From Paenibacillus sp. HW567 (lineage in GTDB: Bacteria > Bacillota > Bacilli > Paenibacillales > Paenibacillaceae), in contig NZ_KB910518.1 in NCBI RefSeq assembly GCF_000374185.1, forward strand, positions 4,450,530 through 4,514,529: a stretch of DNA of 64,000 nt. The letters are read 5' to 3'. Position 1 is the stretch's first letter; each line of letters begins with the position of its first letter. A program made the translations under genes and the position numbers. The notes below the pieces were generated by a model. That model made no database searches and was not told the DNA's origin. It worked only from the letters and a program-made list of their open reading frames with translations. This document shows positions 17,763 to 26,123 of this stretch, piece by piece.

Positions 17763-19271
17763 TCATCTCTGATTTATATGAAGCTTGTGCATATTTAAGG
17801 TGCGGATTCTAATATTTCCGCCAATGGTGTATACCTCTATTCTGAATGGACCGGCCGCCGGATATATCAGATCCGTCATCGCCAGTTCCCCTTCTCCGGC
17901 AAAAACCTCCACCGATATCCGGTCTGCCCAAATTCGCAGCTTCGGCGATTTCCCTGTACCGGGTGCCAGCTTCATGCTGTGACGGCAAGCAAAGTCAGGA
18001 TGAAAGCTGCTCTCACCGGAAGCTGTCCGGTCGATATACAGCTCTCCTTGCCGCGCATCTATGCCAATCCGCGTTTCTTGGCCATCCTGCGTCCATAGAC
18101 GTATGCCTGCTTCATATGCGCTTTCGGAATCGGGGCCCGGGACCATGCCTGACCATTCCCACTCAAGCAGCAGTTCCAGCAGCTCCGCAGCACAATCGGG
18201 CTTAAAGGGGGTCTGCGGACTAACGGCGATCTCCTCCCAGAGGGCAGAGCCCGCCCGCAGCCCGGCCAGCTCGGATACCGGAAGCTGGCGCAGTTGCAGC
18301 TCCCCGCCCTGATGATGAAGCTCCAATTCCCGCGGCAATGTCATGGCGCCGCGAAAGCGTTCAGCCGGAAGGAGCGCTGCATACTTCCAATTGCTCATCC
18401 AGCCCAGCCAGATCCGGCGGCCGTCCGGAGCGTCCGACCAGGTGACACCGGCGTAATTATCCCGGCCGCCGTCCATCCAGCGGACCTTCTCCACCGGCTC
18501 TTCGCCGATAAAGCATCCGCCCTCGAACCGGCCCAGAAAATATTGGGTTCGTGAGCCTTCAATGTCTTGCGGCAAGCCGCCGATGCTGACCACCAGCACC
18601 CACCGGCTTTGTCTCGGCCTATTACGCACCGGAAGCTCGAATAAATCGGGGCACTCCCAAACGCCGTGATGGGAGCCTTGTTGCCGTCCGAATTCCCCGG
18701 TGTAGCTCCACTCTTTCAGATTACGCGAAGCATAGAAGCGAATATGATCCCCGGCTGCAAGCACCATCACCCAGCACTGTTCCGTATCATGCCAGAAGAC
18801 TTTGGGGTCGCGGAAGTCTGGAAGCGAGGGCTCCTTCAGCACCGGATTGTCTGCATACTTGATCCAGGTCTGTCCCTCATCCCGGCTGTAGGCCAAGCTC
18901 TGGCTCTGACAGACGGTCCCGGTATCCGGCTGGACTGTATGGTGGGTAAAAACTGCAACCAATCCGGGTTTTCCTTCAAAAAAACCGCTGCTATCCTTAT
19001 GATCCACTACAGCGCAGCCCGAGAAGATCATCCCGTTCTCATCGGGATATAGAGCAACAGGCCGATGCTCCCAATGAACCAAATCGCGGCTTGTGGCATG
19101 TCCCCAGTGCATCGGCCCCCATTCTATGCCGCCAGGATGATATTGGTACATCAGATGGTAAATTCCGTTATGATACACCATGCCGTTAGGGTCGTTAAGC
19201 CAGTTGACTGGCGCGGAAAAATGATATTGCGGCCGCCACTGGTCAGCAGCCGGACGGGCATCCTTTTTCAT
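17763..19271 (-). CDS. GH32 beta-fructosidase, intracellular
   Basis: This ~502-residue glycoside hydrolase hydrolyses sucrose or short fructo-oligosaccharides. The catalytic nucleophile motif NWLNDPNGMVY, transition-state stabiliser FRDPKVF and acid/base ECPDLFEL are all present, followed by the C-terminal beta-sandwich. There is no signal peptide, so it acts in the cytosol after uptake. I use ATG 19271, with GGAGAGGAG upstream; a GTG at 19298 is in frame. Because uptake is by an ABC system, the substrate would be unphosphorylated. The sucrose phosphorylase in the same operon makes it partly redundant for sucrose, which suggests a role on longer fructosides. Confidence 0.92.
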   Translation of the reverse strand: MKKDARPAADQWRPQYHFSAPVNWLNDPNGMVYHNGIYHLMYQYHPGGIEWGPMHWGHATSRDLVHWEHRPVALYPDENGMIFSGCAVVDHKDSSGFFEGKPGLVAVFTHHTVQPDTGTVCQSQSLAYSRDEGQTWIKYADNPVLKEPSLPDFRDPKVFWHDTEQCWVMVLAAGDHIRFYASRNLKEWSYTGEFGRQQGSHHGVWECPDLFELPVRNRPRQSRWVLVVSIGGLPQDIEGSRTQYFLGRFEGGCFIGEEPVEKVRWMDGGRDNYAGVTWSDAPDGRRIWLGWMSNWKYAALLPAERFRGAMTLPRELELHHQGGELQLRQLPVSELAGLRAGSALWEEIAVSPQTPFKPDCAAELLELLLEWEWSGMVPGPDSESAYEAGIRLWTQDGQETRIGIDARQGELYIDRTASGESSFHPDFACRHSMKLAPGTGKSPKLRIWADRISVEVFAGEGELAMTDLIYPAAGPFRIEVYTIGGNIRIRTLNMHKLHINQR

Positions 19272-19326
19272 CTTCAAAAGCTCCTCTCCTTCAATCACTC
19301 TGTCTCCCGGTCAGCTCCGCAAAAGG

Positions 19327-20154
19327 CTATTTCACCGAACCCTGCATAACACCTTGGATAATATATTTTTGAGCGAACAAATACACAATAACGACCGGCA
19401 GAATGGTCAACATCAGGCTCGCCATCAGAGGACCGTAATCGACCGTGTAGGTGCCGTAAAAGGAAAAAGTGGACAGAGGCAGCGTCCGTTGCCCAGGCTC
19501 AACCAGGATCAGCGATGGGAGCAGGAAGTCGTTCCAGATCCATAATACATTCAGAATCCCGATGGTCACAGTCGTCGGCACCAGTACCGGGAAGACAATC
19601 TGAAAGAACATTCTTGTTCTGGTGCAGCCGTCAATCATCGCGGCTTCTTCCAATTCCTTGGGGATGCTTTTAATGAAACCGTGATAGATAAAAACAGCCA
19701 GTGAGCTGCCGAACCCCAGATACATAAAGATCAGGGAAGATTTGCTGTTCAGCATGTCGAGAGAGCCGTAAATTTTCACCAAAGGAATCATTATCGCCTG
19801 GAACGGAATAATCATGGCAGCTACCATAAACAGAAACGTATTCTGGTTCAGCCTGCTGGGGTTGCGCACGAAATAGTGGGCGGTCATGGCGCCGCAAATC
19901 CCGATCAGAATGACGCTGAAGAACGTGATGATAATGGTATTGGTGAACGCATCTACATAATTCATCTGCTTAAAGGCATTGCTGTAATTGGCGAACTGAA
20001 AGCTGGTAGGCAGCGCCAGCGGGTTAGAAGTAATCGTCGCGTTTTCTTTCAGGGAGTTGAGCAGCAGCAGCAAAAAGGGAACGAGAAATAAAATCAGCAG
20101 AATAGCGAGCACAATGAACCTTGCTGCTGAGCCAAGCTGTCTTTGGAGACGCAT
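19327..20154 (-). CDS. Sugar ABC transporter permease (MalG/MsmG-like)
   Basis: This 275-residue membrane permease of the carbohydrate uptake family has an N-terminal helix (FIVLAILLILFLVPFLLLLLNSL), about six membrane segments and the coupling loop ELEEAAMIDGCTRTRMFFQIVFPVLVP. The C-terminus FAQKYIIQGVMQGSVK is typical of the MalG side. Its start overlaps the stop of the upstream permease. No ATPase gene is in the operon, so a shared MsmX/MsmK-type ATPase elsewhere is expected. Confidence 0.94.
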   Translation of the reverse strand: MRLQRQLGSAARFIVLAILLILFLVPFLLLLLNSLKENATITSNPLALPTSFQFANYSNAFKQMNYVDAFTNTIIITFFSVILIGICGAMTAHYFVRNPSRLNQNTFLFMVAAMIIPFQAIMIPLVKIYGSLDMLNSKSSLIFMYLGFGSSLAVFIYHGFIKSIPKELEEAAMIDGCTRTRMFFQIVFPVLVPTTVTIGILNVLWIWNDFLLPSLILVEPGQRTLPLSTFSFYGTYTVDYGPLMASLMLTILPVVIVYLFAQKYIIQGVMQGSVK

Positions 20155-21038
20155 CAGGCTTCCACCTCCAGCTTTTTGCTGAAATATACCTGCAGCAATG
20201 TGATTACGGCTACGAGCAGGAACAGGACGAATGCCTCAGCCTGGCCGACACCGTAGTCCCGCGACAGGAAGGCTTTTTGGTAGACGTGCATGGACACAAG
20301 CTGTGTGGAGCCGAACGGGCCGCCCTTGGTCAGGGTCAGGTTCAGGTCATAGACCATAAAGCCGCGTTGCAGCGACAGAAAAAGACATACGATAAACGAG
20401 GGCACCATCATCGGAATGGTCATACGGGTCAGCTTTTGCCAGCTATTGGCCCCGTCGATGCTGGCGGCTTCCTGAATATCGGCAGGCACGCCGGTTAAAC
20501 CCGCCACATAGATCACCATCATATATCCGGCATACTGCCATATGGTAACAATAACCAGCGTCCAGAAGGCCTTGCCCGGTTCAGCCAGCCAGGATGCGCT
20601 GAAGATGCCGATGGAGGCTTTTTGCCCCAGGTAGACCAGTACGTTATTAAAAATAAATTGCCAGATGAAACCCAGCACGATACCGCCTACCAGGTTTGGC
20701 ATAAAAAATCCCGCCCGGAACACATTCTGGCCCTTGACGCTTTTGGTGAGCGCATAAGCAAGCAAGAAGGCCAAAACATTGGTGAGCACCACGGTAAACA
20801 GCACGTATTTGAGTGTAAGGCCGAAGGAGCTCCAAAATTCCGAGTCTGCAAAAACCGATCCGTAATTCTGGAAGCCGACCAGGGTATGGGCAACAGAAAT
20901 GCCGTCCCAGTTCGTAAAGGTTAAGTAAATGCCGTATAGAAAAGGAATAATCATTACGGTCAAAAAGGCAAACATGGTAGGTCCGGTAAACAGAAGCCGC
21001 AGCCGCAGCCGGTTCCAAAAGCCCTTTTCTCCAATCAT
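20154..21038 (-). CDS. Sugar ABC transporter permease (MalF/MsmF-like)
   Basis: This ~294-residue permease opens with FWNRLRLRLLFTGPTMFAFLTVMIIPFLYGIYLTFTNWDG, typical of MalF-type partners, and carries the loop DIQEAASIDGANSWQKLTRMTIPMM. I prefer ATG 21038, with AAGGAG upstream, over the in-frame start at 21104, which would add a non-conserved extension. It pairs with the downstream permease. Confidence 0.93.
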   Translation of the reverse strand: MIGEKGFWNRLRLRLLFTGPTMFAFLTVMIIPFLYGIYLTFTNWDGISVAHTLVGFQNYGSVFADSEFWSSFGLTLKYVLFTVVLTNVLAFLLAYALTKSVKGQNVFRAGFFMPNLVGGIVLGFIWQFIFNNVLVYLGQKASIGIFSASWLAEPGKAFWTLVIVTIWQYAGYMMVIYVAGLTGVPADIQEAASIDGANSWQKLTRMTIPMMVPSFIVCLFLSLQRGFMVYDLNLTLTKGGPFGSTQLVSMHVYQKAFLSRDYGVGQAEAFVLFLLVAVITLLQVYFSKKLEVEA

Positions 21039-21105
21039 CGCATGTTCACTCTCCTTCGTGTTGAAAACCGGCAGAGCCGGAAACAGCCCCGCCGGCAGAA
21101 TCACA

Positions 21106-22431
21106 TTACTTTACTGTTTTCCAATATTCCTGAATCTCTTTGGCCAAAGTGGCCCGGTCGCCGGATTTGTTCAAATATTTCTGCATGGATGCCCCCACCT
21201 TGGTCCAGTGGTCGGCCGGCAGATCGCTCAGAGACGGCTCCACCTTGCCTGCGGCCAAATAAGCTTGAATCGACTTGCCTAACGGATCTGGTGTCTCCAT
21301 AGTAATATTCTTGAAGGCAGGGACGATGTTGGCTTTATTCACCAGGAAGTCTTGTCCGCCTTGTTCATACACGATCCAGTCAAAGAATTTTTTGGCCGCC
21401 GCTTGCTGCTCGGGAGTCGTTTTTTCCTTGTCTACAACAATACGTTTGCTTACAGCAGCAGAAATTTGGGTGTTGCCGTAATCATCGGGATTGTTGCTGA
21501 TTGGCACAGAGAGGAAGCCGTATTGCTTGTTGGCGGTATCAAAGCCGCTGATCTGCGGCCATGCCCAGTTGCCCATAAACCAGATGCCTACCTCACCTTT
21601 GCCCAGTACTTCAGGTCCCTTCTCATAAGCCGGAGAAAGCGGAGAGGCCTGATCCATGTTGTACTTCATCATCACATCGAAGGTGTCCATCAGCCCGTTA
21701 AATACCTTGTTGGAGGCCAAATCCACGGTTCCTGCTCTAAGCGAGCTGATGAAGCCGGCAACCTCCTTGCTGTCCTTGCTCTGCCCTCCATAAGCCAGAG
21801 GAAGATAATGTGCGCCAAGCGACCAGTCCATCGGAGAAATGGTCAGGGCTTTCTTCCCGCTGGCTTCTATTTTCTTGAACAGCTCCTCTAATGCAGAAGT
21901 GGTATTGATCGAAGCAGGATCAAAGCTTCCTCCTACAGCTTTATCCAGGACTGCCTTGTTATAGATCAGGCCATACCCCTCAACCGCCAGCGGGAAAGCA
22001 TAGTTCTTGCCGTCAAACGTCGTCAGATCAAGTGCATTGTCAATAGCGTCGCCATTCCACTTCTCAGCGCTCAGATCAAGAATGCGATCCTTGAATTTGG
22101 CCACATCTCCGGTATCCAGCATAATCATGGTAGGCTGATTGCCGGAGGCATATAGAGCGGAAGCCCTCTCAAAAGGCGATGTTCCGCTAGGCACCTGCTG
22201 AATTTCCAGTGTGATATCAGGATAAGCCTCATGAAAGCTCTTGGCCGCATCCTCTAATTGGGTTTGAATTTCACCTTTGGAATTTAGCAAAGTAATCTTG
22301 ACACTTTTACCCGGGCTGGAGCTGTTCGAAGAGGTGGTGGCTTGGTTGTTGCCGCTGCTTCCACAGGCAGACAAGGAGGCGGATAATAGTAAAGTAAGCG
22401 CTGTTAAAGATACCTTTTTAAATCCTTTCAT
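21106..22431 (-). CDS. Sugar-binding lipoprotein of the ABC importer
   Basis: This 441-residue family 1 solute-binding protein has a lipoprotein signal peptide ending LLLSASLSAC and a Ser/Asn-rich linker. The mature part shows KSFHEAYPDITLEIQQVP and GEVGIWFMGNWAWPQI, typical of oligosaccharide-binding proteins. It is the first gene after the sucrose promoter. Sucrose or fructo-oligosaccharide binding is inferred from the enzymes downstream. Confidence 0.93.
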   Translation of the reverse strand: MKGFKKVSLTALTLLLSASLSACGSSGNNQATTSSNSSSPGKSVKITLLNSKGEIQTQLEDAAKSFHEAYPDITLEIQQVPSGTSPFERASALYASGNQPTMIMLDTGDVAKFKDRILDLSAEKWNGDAIDNALDLTTFDGKNYAFPLAVEGYGLIYNKAVLDKAVGGSFDPASINTTSALEELFKKIEASGKKALTISPMDWSLGAHYLPLAYGGQSKDSKEVAGFISSLRAGTVDLASNKVFNGLMDTFDVMMKYNMDQASPLSPAYEKGPEVLGKGEVGIWFMGNWAWPQISGFDTANKQYGFLSVPISNNPDDYGNTQISAAVSKRIVVDKEKTTPEQQAAAKKFFDWIVYEQGGQDFLVNKANIVPAFKNITMETPDPLGKSIQAYLAAGKVEPSLSDLPADHWTKVGASMQKYLNKSGDRATLAKEIQEYWKTVK

Positions 22432-22465
22432 GTTTACATTCCCCCATCGTTAGTTTGTATAAAGA

Positions 22466-22487
22466 GATTTGAAAACACTTTCAAATC
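22466..22487 (-). promoter_or_regulatory. cre-like palindrome downstream of the sucrose promoter
   Basis: A perfect inverted repeat GATTTGAAA-ACAC-TTTCAAATC contains TGAAAACACTTTCA (22470-22483), one mismatch from the CcpA cre consensus TGWAARCGNTWNCW. It lies between the -10 box and the start codon, a roadblock position. Catabolite repression of a sucrose operon is expected; binding itself is inferred. Confidence 0.7.
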
Positions 22488-22499
22488 ATCTTCAAACAG

Positions 22500-22542
22500 A
22501 TTATATGTCAAAGGTTTGACTTATGTCAATCCTTTGACATAT
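22500..22542 (-). promoter_or_regulatory. Sucrose operon promoter with two LacI-type operators
   Basis: On the minus strand TTGACA (22529-22524), an 18-base spacer and TATAAT (22505-22500) form a near-consensus sigma-A promoter. Two half-palindromic operators overlap it: TGTCAATCCTTTGACA (22524-22539) covers the -35 box and TGTCAAAGGTTTGACT (22506-22521) fills the spacer. Together they make a larger perfect inverted repeat, ATATGTCAAAGG...CCTTTGACATAT. This is well suited to steric repression by the LacI protein at the end of the operon. Confidence 0.82.
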
Positions 22543-22590
22543 AAATCGCAGCGTTATTTCTTTGAGCCGTTAAGACAGATAATAAATATA

Positions 22591-22613
22591 GCCACCTGCT
22601 CAAAGCAGGTGGC
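22591..22613 (-). terminator. Intrinsic terminator after yhaM
   Basis: GCCACCTGCT and AGCAGGTGGC form a perfect 10-bp stem with a 3-base loop, followed on the minus strand by a T-rich stretch (TATATTTATT). It separates yhaM from the sucrose operon. Confidence 0.75.
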
Positions 22614-22659
22614 TGTTAACATGAATATCTGCGCCTGAAATCCGTGATAAGCCGATACC

Positions 22660-23616
22660 TTAAATCTTCAACCGGTATACCGCCTTGTTCTCCAGCCCCC
22701 GGATGAACGGCGTCCATTCCTCCGTCTCAGGTGTCGTATCAAGCGCATCCTCCACCATCTGCAGCTTGGCATCCATCGTATCAATATGGTGCAGGGCTAC
22801 CGCTTCCGCCGTCTGCGGCTGGACGGGACTGCCCCACTCACCCAAGTTATGATGGGACAGTACCAGATGCTGCAGGGCGAGCACCTTTTCCGACTCCAAA
22901 TCTATGCCGCAGCGGATCGCCGCCTCCGTAATCCAGTTCGAAGCCATAGAGATGTGGCCGATCAGCTTGCCCTGCACACTATAGTCCGACACAATGCCAA
23001 ACTGGGAGATCATCTCCTCCGGCTTGGCGATATCATGCAGAATAATGCCCGCCTTCATGAGATCGGGATTCAGGAACGGACGCTGCTTGCAGAGAAAGTC
23101 GCCGATTTCCAGCATCCGCACCATATGATAAGCAAGTCCGGCAAAATAGGCATGATGATGGGTTTTCGCCGCCGGATAATGCATTAATTTCTCCTCCACC
23201 TTGCCCACGCAAAACGAAACGATCGCCGCAATTTCCTGATCCGCAATGCTGCCCATAGCCGCCTTAATCGTATAGATAAGATCAACCGGACGAATCGGAG
23301 CGGAACGGATGAAATCGGTAAGTGAAATGCCGTCCGCTTCATTCGTCAACCTAATCTTGGTAATCTTGACCTGCAATTTCTCACGGTAGGTATGCGCAAT
23401 GCCGCGTACCTTGACCAGTGCCATCGGAAAAAAGGTTTCTTTATCGGTCGTGCTGGCATCCCAATATTTAGCAGAGATTTGGCCGCTGGAATCACCCAGA
23501 ACAATATCAAAATAATCCTTCGGAGGAGTACCGTTTGTTTGTTTGATTGCCAGCTCCCGTAACAGGTAAAAGCCGACAAATTCATCCTGCGGAGATAGCT
23601 GTTTAATTAGTGTCAT
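22660..23616 (-). CDS. yhaM: 3'-5' exoribonuclease YhaM family
   Basis: This ~318-residue protein has an N-terminal OB-fold (FDIVLGDSSGQISAKYWDAS, VKVRGIAHTYREKLQVKI) and a C-terminal HD domain with H-HD-D metal ligands (KTHHHAYFAGLAYHM, AGIILHDIAK, SHHNLGEWGSP, HHIDTMDAKL). This two-domain order is that of the YhaM/CBF1 3'-5' exonuclease, which degrades RNA and single-stranded DNA. ATG 23616 is chosen because GGGAGG lies 7 bases upstream; the ATG at 23631 would sit on top of that site. Confidence 0.92.
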   Translation of the reverse strand: MTLIKQLSPQDEFVGFYLLRELAIKQTNGTPPKDYFDIVLGDSSGQISAKYWDASTTDKETFFPMALVKVRGIAHTYREKLQVKITKIRLTNEADGISLTDFIRSAPIRPVDLIYTIKAAMGSIADQEIAAIVSFCVGKVEEKLMHYPAAKTHHHAYFAGLAYHMVRMLEIGDFLCKQRPFLNPDLMKAGIILHDIAKPEEMISQFGIVSDYSVQGKLIGHISMASNWITEAAIRCGIDLESEKVLALQHLVLSHHNLGEWGSPVQPQTAEAVALHHIDTMDAKLQMVEDALDTTPETEEWTPFIRGLENKAVYRLKI

Positions 23617-23776
23617 TTTGGAGCCTCCCATTACTAGCAGACCTAAACCTGCTGTGTATATGTAACTTTAGACATTCACCTCCGAAATCCCTTTAAAATA
23701 ACTATACAATTACTATACGATTGCCGGAGCTATTTATGTCCCATCTTACCAGACGCCGTATTGCTTAACGAAAAAA

Positions 23777-23814
23777 GGGTCATCCCCAGCCATTCGCATG
23801 GCCAGAGACAACCC
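23777..23814 (-). terminator. Intrinsic terminator after the FMN-binding protein gene
   Basis: On the minus strand GGGTTGTCTCTGGCCAT and ATGGCTGGGGATGACCC pair with G-U wobbles around a GCGA loop, followed by TTTTTT (23776-23771). Confidence 0.85.
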
Positions 23815-23831
23815 TTCATTGCTTGGGAAAA

Positions 23832-26123
23832 CTATTTGCCGGCTGTTTCAAGCGCAGCTTTGATCGCTTCTACCACCTTGGCGGAGACAGCTTTCTCATC
23901 ATCGTTCGCACCGAATGCAGCCGGACGGTATCCGTATTTGTGCAGACCGGAGCCGGACGAGGTCGTCTCAATTTCCGCTTTTACAGCTTTTTCAGCATCG
24001 GTCAATTGATTAAGTCCCTTTACTTTACCTGCATAATCCAGGAAGTAGAGAACCATATCCACAGGAATACCATTTTTCACATAAACCATAACGTTTACCG
24101 ACTTGTCAGTGCTTACGCCGATGAAAATTCCGTCAAAGTAAGCAGCTTTGTTAGCTTCTACAACTTCAGCTTTTCCATAGGCTCTATCAACAGCCGTTTT
24201 CAATGCTTTGCTGCTGTTGGTCGCGCCGGAAATAGCATCTACTTCCTGTACACCTTCTCTGGTACCTGCGGCAAGGAAGCTGGAAGTTAATTGCGGAATC
24301 GCTTTTTGCACTTCAGCGTAAGCGCCTTTGCCGAGGTCTTCCATATTCATGCCCACACGGCTCAGAGCAACATTAACAATTTTGCCGTTGCGCAGAGTAA
24401 CTTCAGCTTTGTTCGTTCCTTTGTCATAAGCGTCACCGTAAGCAGTGAAGGTACCGTCTTTATAAGCACCTTGCACTTTGGAAGCATTGGCCAAAGCGTC
24501 AATCAGGGCTGCTTTTGCTGCTGCGGACAAGGTTTCTTGACCGTTTACATAATCCATGTCTACGCCTTTAGCCAGCATTGAAGCTGTAAGCTGGCCCGCC
24601 AGTGTTTTTTGTTCAGGGGTCAGCTTATCGTCAGCAATCAGTTTGCCGTCTGTTCCGAAGAAGCTCAATTTAACTCCCGTTACTTCGTCTGCCGCAACAT
24701 CAACCAGCAGGAAAATCTTAGAGGCATTATCCACTCCGGCAAATCTGCCGTCGAAGTATTGGCCTTCAGCCGGAACCTTCAGCGCTTTCTCGAAGGCTCT
24801 TTCTACAGCCTGGTTCCAGCCGTGGCTGCTTTCGGTTGCTCCGGAAATTCCGTCTACCTTCTCATTATAATTAGCGATATAAGAACCGTTAGCAAGCAAT
24901 TTAGCAGTCATTGGAGCATTGGCCTTAACCACCTCAGCATAAGCGGTTGCGCCTCTGTCGATCAGGTTGGTGCCCAGTCTGTACAGCTTCACGTCAACCA
25001 GCTTGCCGTTGCGGATGATTACATCAGCTCTTTCAACGCCTACACTTCTTGCAGTACCGTAGGAAGAGTAGAATCCGTCAGTGTAAGCGGAAGTGTTGTT
25101 GATGGTGGCATTTTGTTCCGCATCCCAGAAAGCGTTGATCGCAGCCTTGGAATCGGCCTCATAGCCGGCTACCGGCTGTGCGGAAGAACCTTGTGCAAGC
25201 AGTACAGGTGTAATTGCCGCAATGGCTGCAGCCTGTTCTGGAGTGTAGGCTTTCTCATCCACGAAATCTCCGGCTGCAGTAAGCGGATACAGCTTAACCG
25301 CAGTAAGCTTGTTCGCATCGTAGCTGGCGAATACTGCATATTTGCCTTCCGGATCAACACCCATATGATCGCCAGGGAAATAAGTCGCATCTGCCGGCTT
25401 CACTTCCAGCGATCTTTCGAACGCTCTGTCCACCGAAAGCTTCCAGCCGTTGCTTGAGCGGGTTGCGCCGGAAACCGCATCTACCGCTGCTGCGCCGTCT
25501 CTTGTTTTGCCGAGCAGTCTTTCTTTCATCAATCCGTAAGCTGCCCAAACGCCGCTGTAATTGTCGCGGGCATTTTTGTCAATAATCTTCGGACTGGTTC
25601 TCATAAGCTCAATATCTGCAATCTTTCCATCCTTGATGGTTACTTTAGCGCCTTCAGTACCTTTGGAGTAAGCATTGCCGTAAGCTACATATACTCCATC
25701 CTGGTACACAGCTTCTTTGACCGTTACCGGTTTTTCTGTAGCAACCGGTTTGGCTGTTGCAACCGGCTTAGCTGTGTTAGCAGGCTTTGCAGTAGCTTTA
25801 GCCGTTGCCGCCGGTTTCGCAGTGGTTTTTGGCGTTGCGGCCGGTTTGGCTGTTGCTTTTGGCGTTGCTACCGGTTTCGCTGTCGGCTTCGGTGTGGCTG
25901 CCGGTTTGGCTGTCGGTTTTGCTGTTGGCTTCGGTTTTTCCGTTGCTTTTGGCGTTGGCTTCGGTTTTGGCGTTGCGGCCGGTTTGGCTGGCGCTGCCGG
26001 TGCTTCTTCGGAAGCTGCCGAAACTGCATCTACCTTCAAGTTCAAAGCTGGTGCATTAATCGTGTACACGAATGGTGCGAGCAGCAAGGCTGCACTGACA
26101 GTCAAAGAAATTAGTTTTTTCAC
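23832..26123 (-). CDS. Secreted protein with three FMN-binding (flavinylation) modules
   Basis: This 763-residue exported protein begins with a Sec signal peptide (MKKLISLTVSAALLLAPFVY..., no lipobox) and a ~100-residue Lys/Pro/Ala/Thr linker built from TAKPAATPK-type repeats (about residues 40-135), the kind of segment that threads a cell wall. Three FMN-binding domains follow. Each opens with a Y-x-D-G-x-Y/F-x-x-Y-G block (about 140, 347, 554) and ends with the flavin-attachment motif D-A/G-V/I-S-G-A-T (S218-T221, S427-T430, S632-T635). After each comes a similar half-module without the SGAT motif. In known proteins ApbE links FMN to this Thr, so three covalent flavins are expected. No ApbE or membrane partner is nearby. 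An extracellular electron-transfer role is inference. Confidence 0.88.
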   Translation of the reverse strand: MKKLISLTVSAALLLAPFVYTINAPALNLKVDAVSAASEEAPAAPAKPAATPKPKPTPKATEKPKPTAKPTAKPAATPKPTAKPVATPKATAKPAATPKTTAKPAATAKATAKPANTAKPVATAKPVATEKPVTVKEAVYQDGVYVAYGNAYSKGTEGAKVTIKDGKIADIELMRTSPKIIDKNARDNYSGVWAAYGLMKERLLGKTRDGAAAVDAVSGATRSSNGWKLSVDRAFERSLEVKPADATYFPGDHMGVDPEGKYAVFASYDANKLTAVKLYPLTAAGDFVDEKAYTPEQAAAIAAITPVLLAQGSSAQPVAGYEADSKAAINAFWDAEQNATINNTSAYTDGFYSSYGTARSVGVERADVIIRNGKLVDVKLYRLGTNLIDRGATAYAEVVKANAPMTAKLLANGSYIANYNEKVDGISGATESSHGWNQAVERAFEKALKVPAEGQYFDGRFAGVDNASKIFLLVDVAADEVTGVKLSFFGTDGKLIADDKLTPEQKTLAGQLTASMLAKGVDMDYVNGQETLSAAAKAALIDALANASKVQGAYKDGTFTAYGDAYDKGTNKAEVTLRNGKIVNVALSRVGMNMEDLGKGAYAEVQKAIPQLTSSFLAAGTREGVQEVDAISGATNSSKALKTAVDRAYGKAEVVEANKAAYFDGIFIGVSTDKSVNVMVYVKNGIPVDMVLYFLDYAGKVKGLNQLTDAEKAVKAEIETTSSGSGLHKYGYRPAAFGANDDEKAVSAKVVEAIKAALETAGK

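Noticed and set aside
23632..23760. Ten-codon ORF with GGAGGTGA before yhaM
   Set aside because: The ribosome binding site is only about 3 bases from the ATG and no attenuator hairpin follows, so a leader peptide is not supported.
24609..25457. 282-codon ORF antisense to the FMN-binding protein
   Set aside because: A shadow of the repeated coding sequence on the other strand; the minus-strand frame has signal peptide, motifs and domain repeats.
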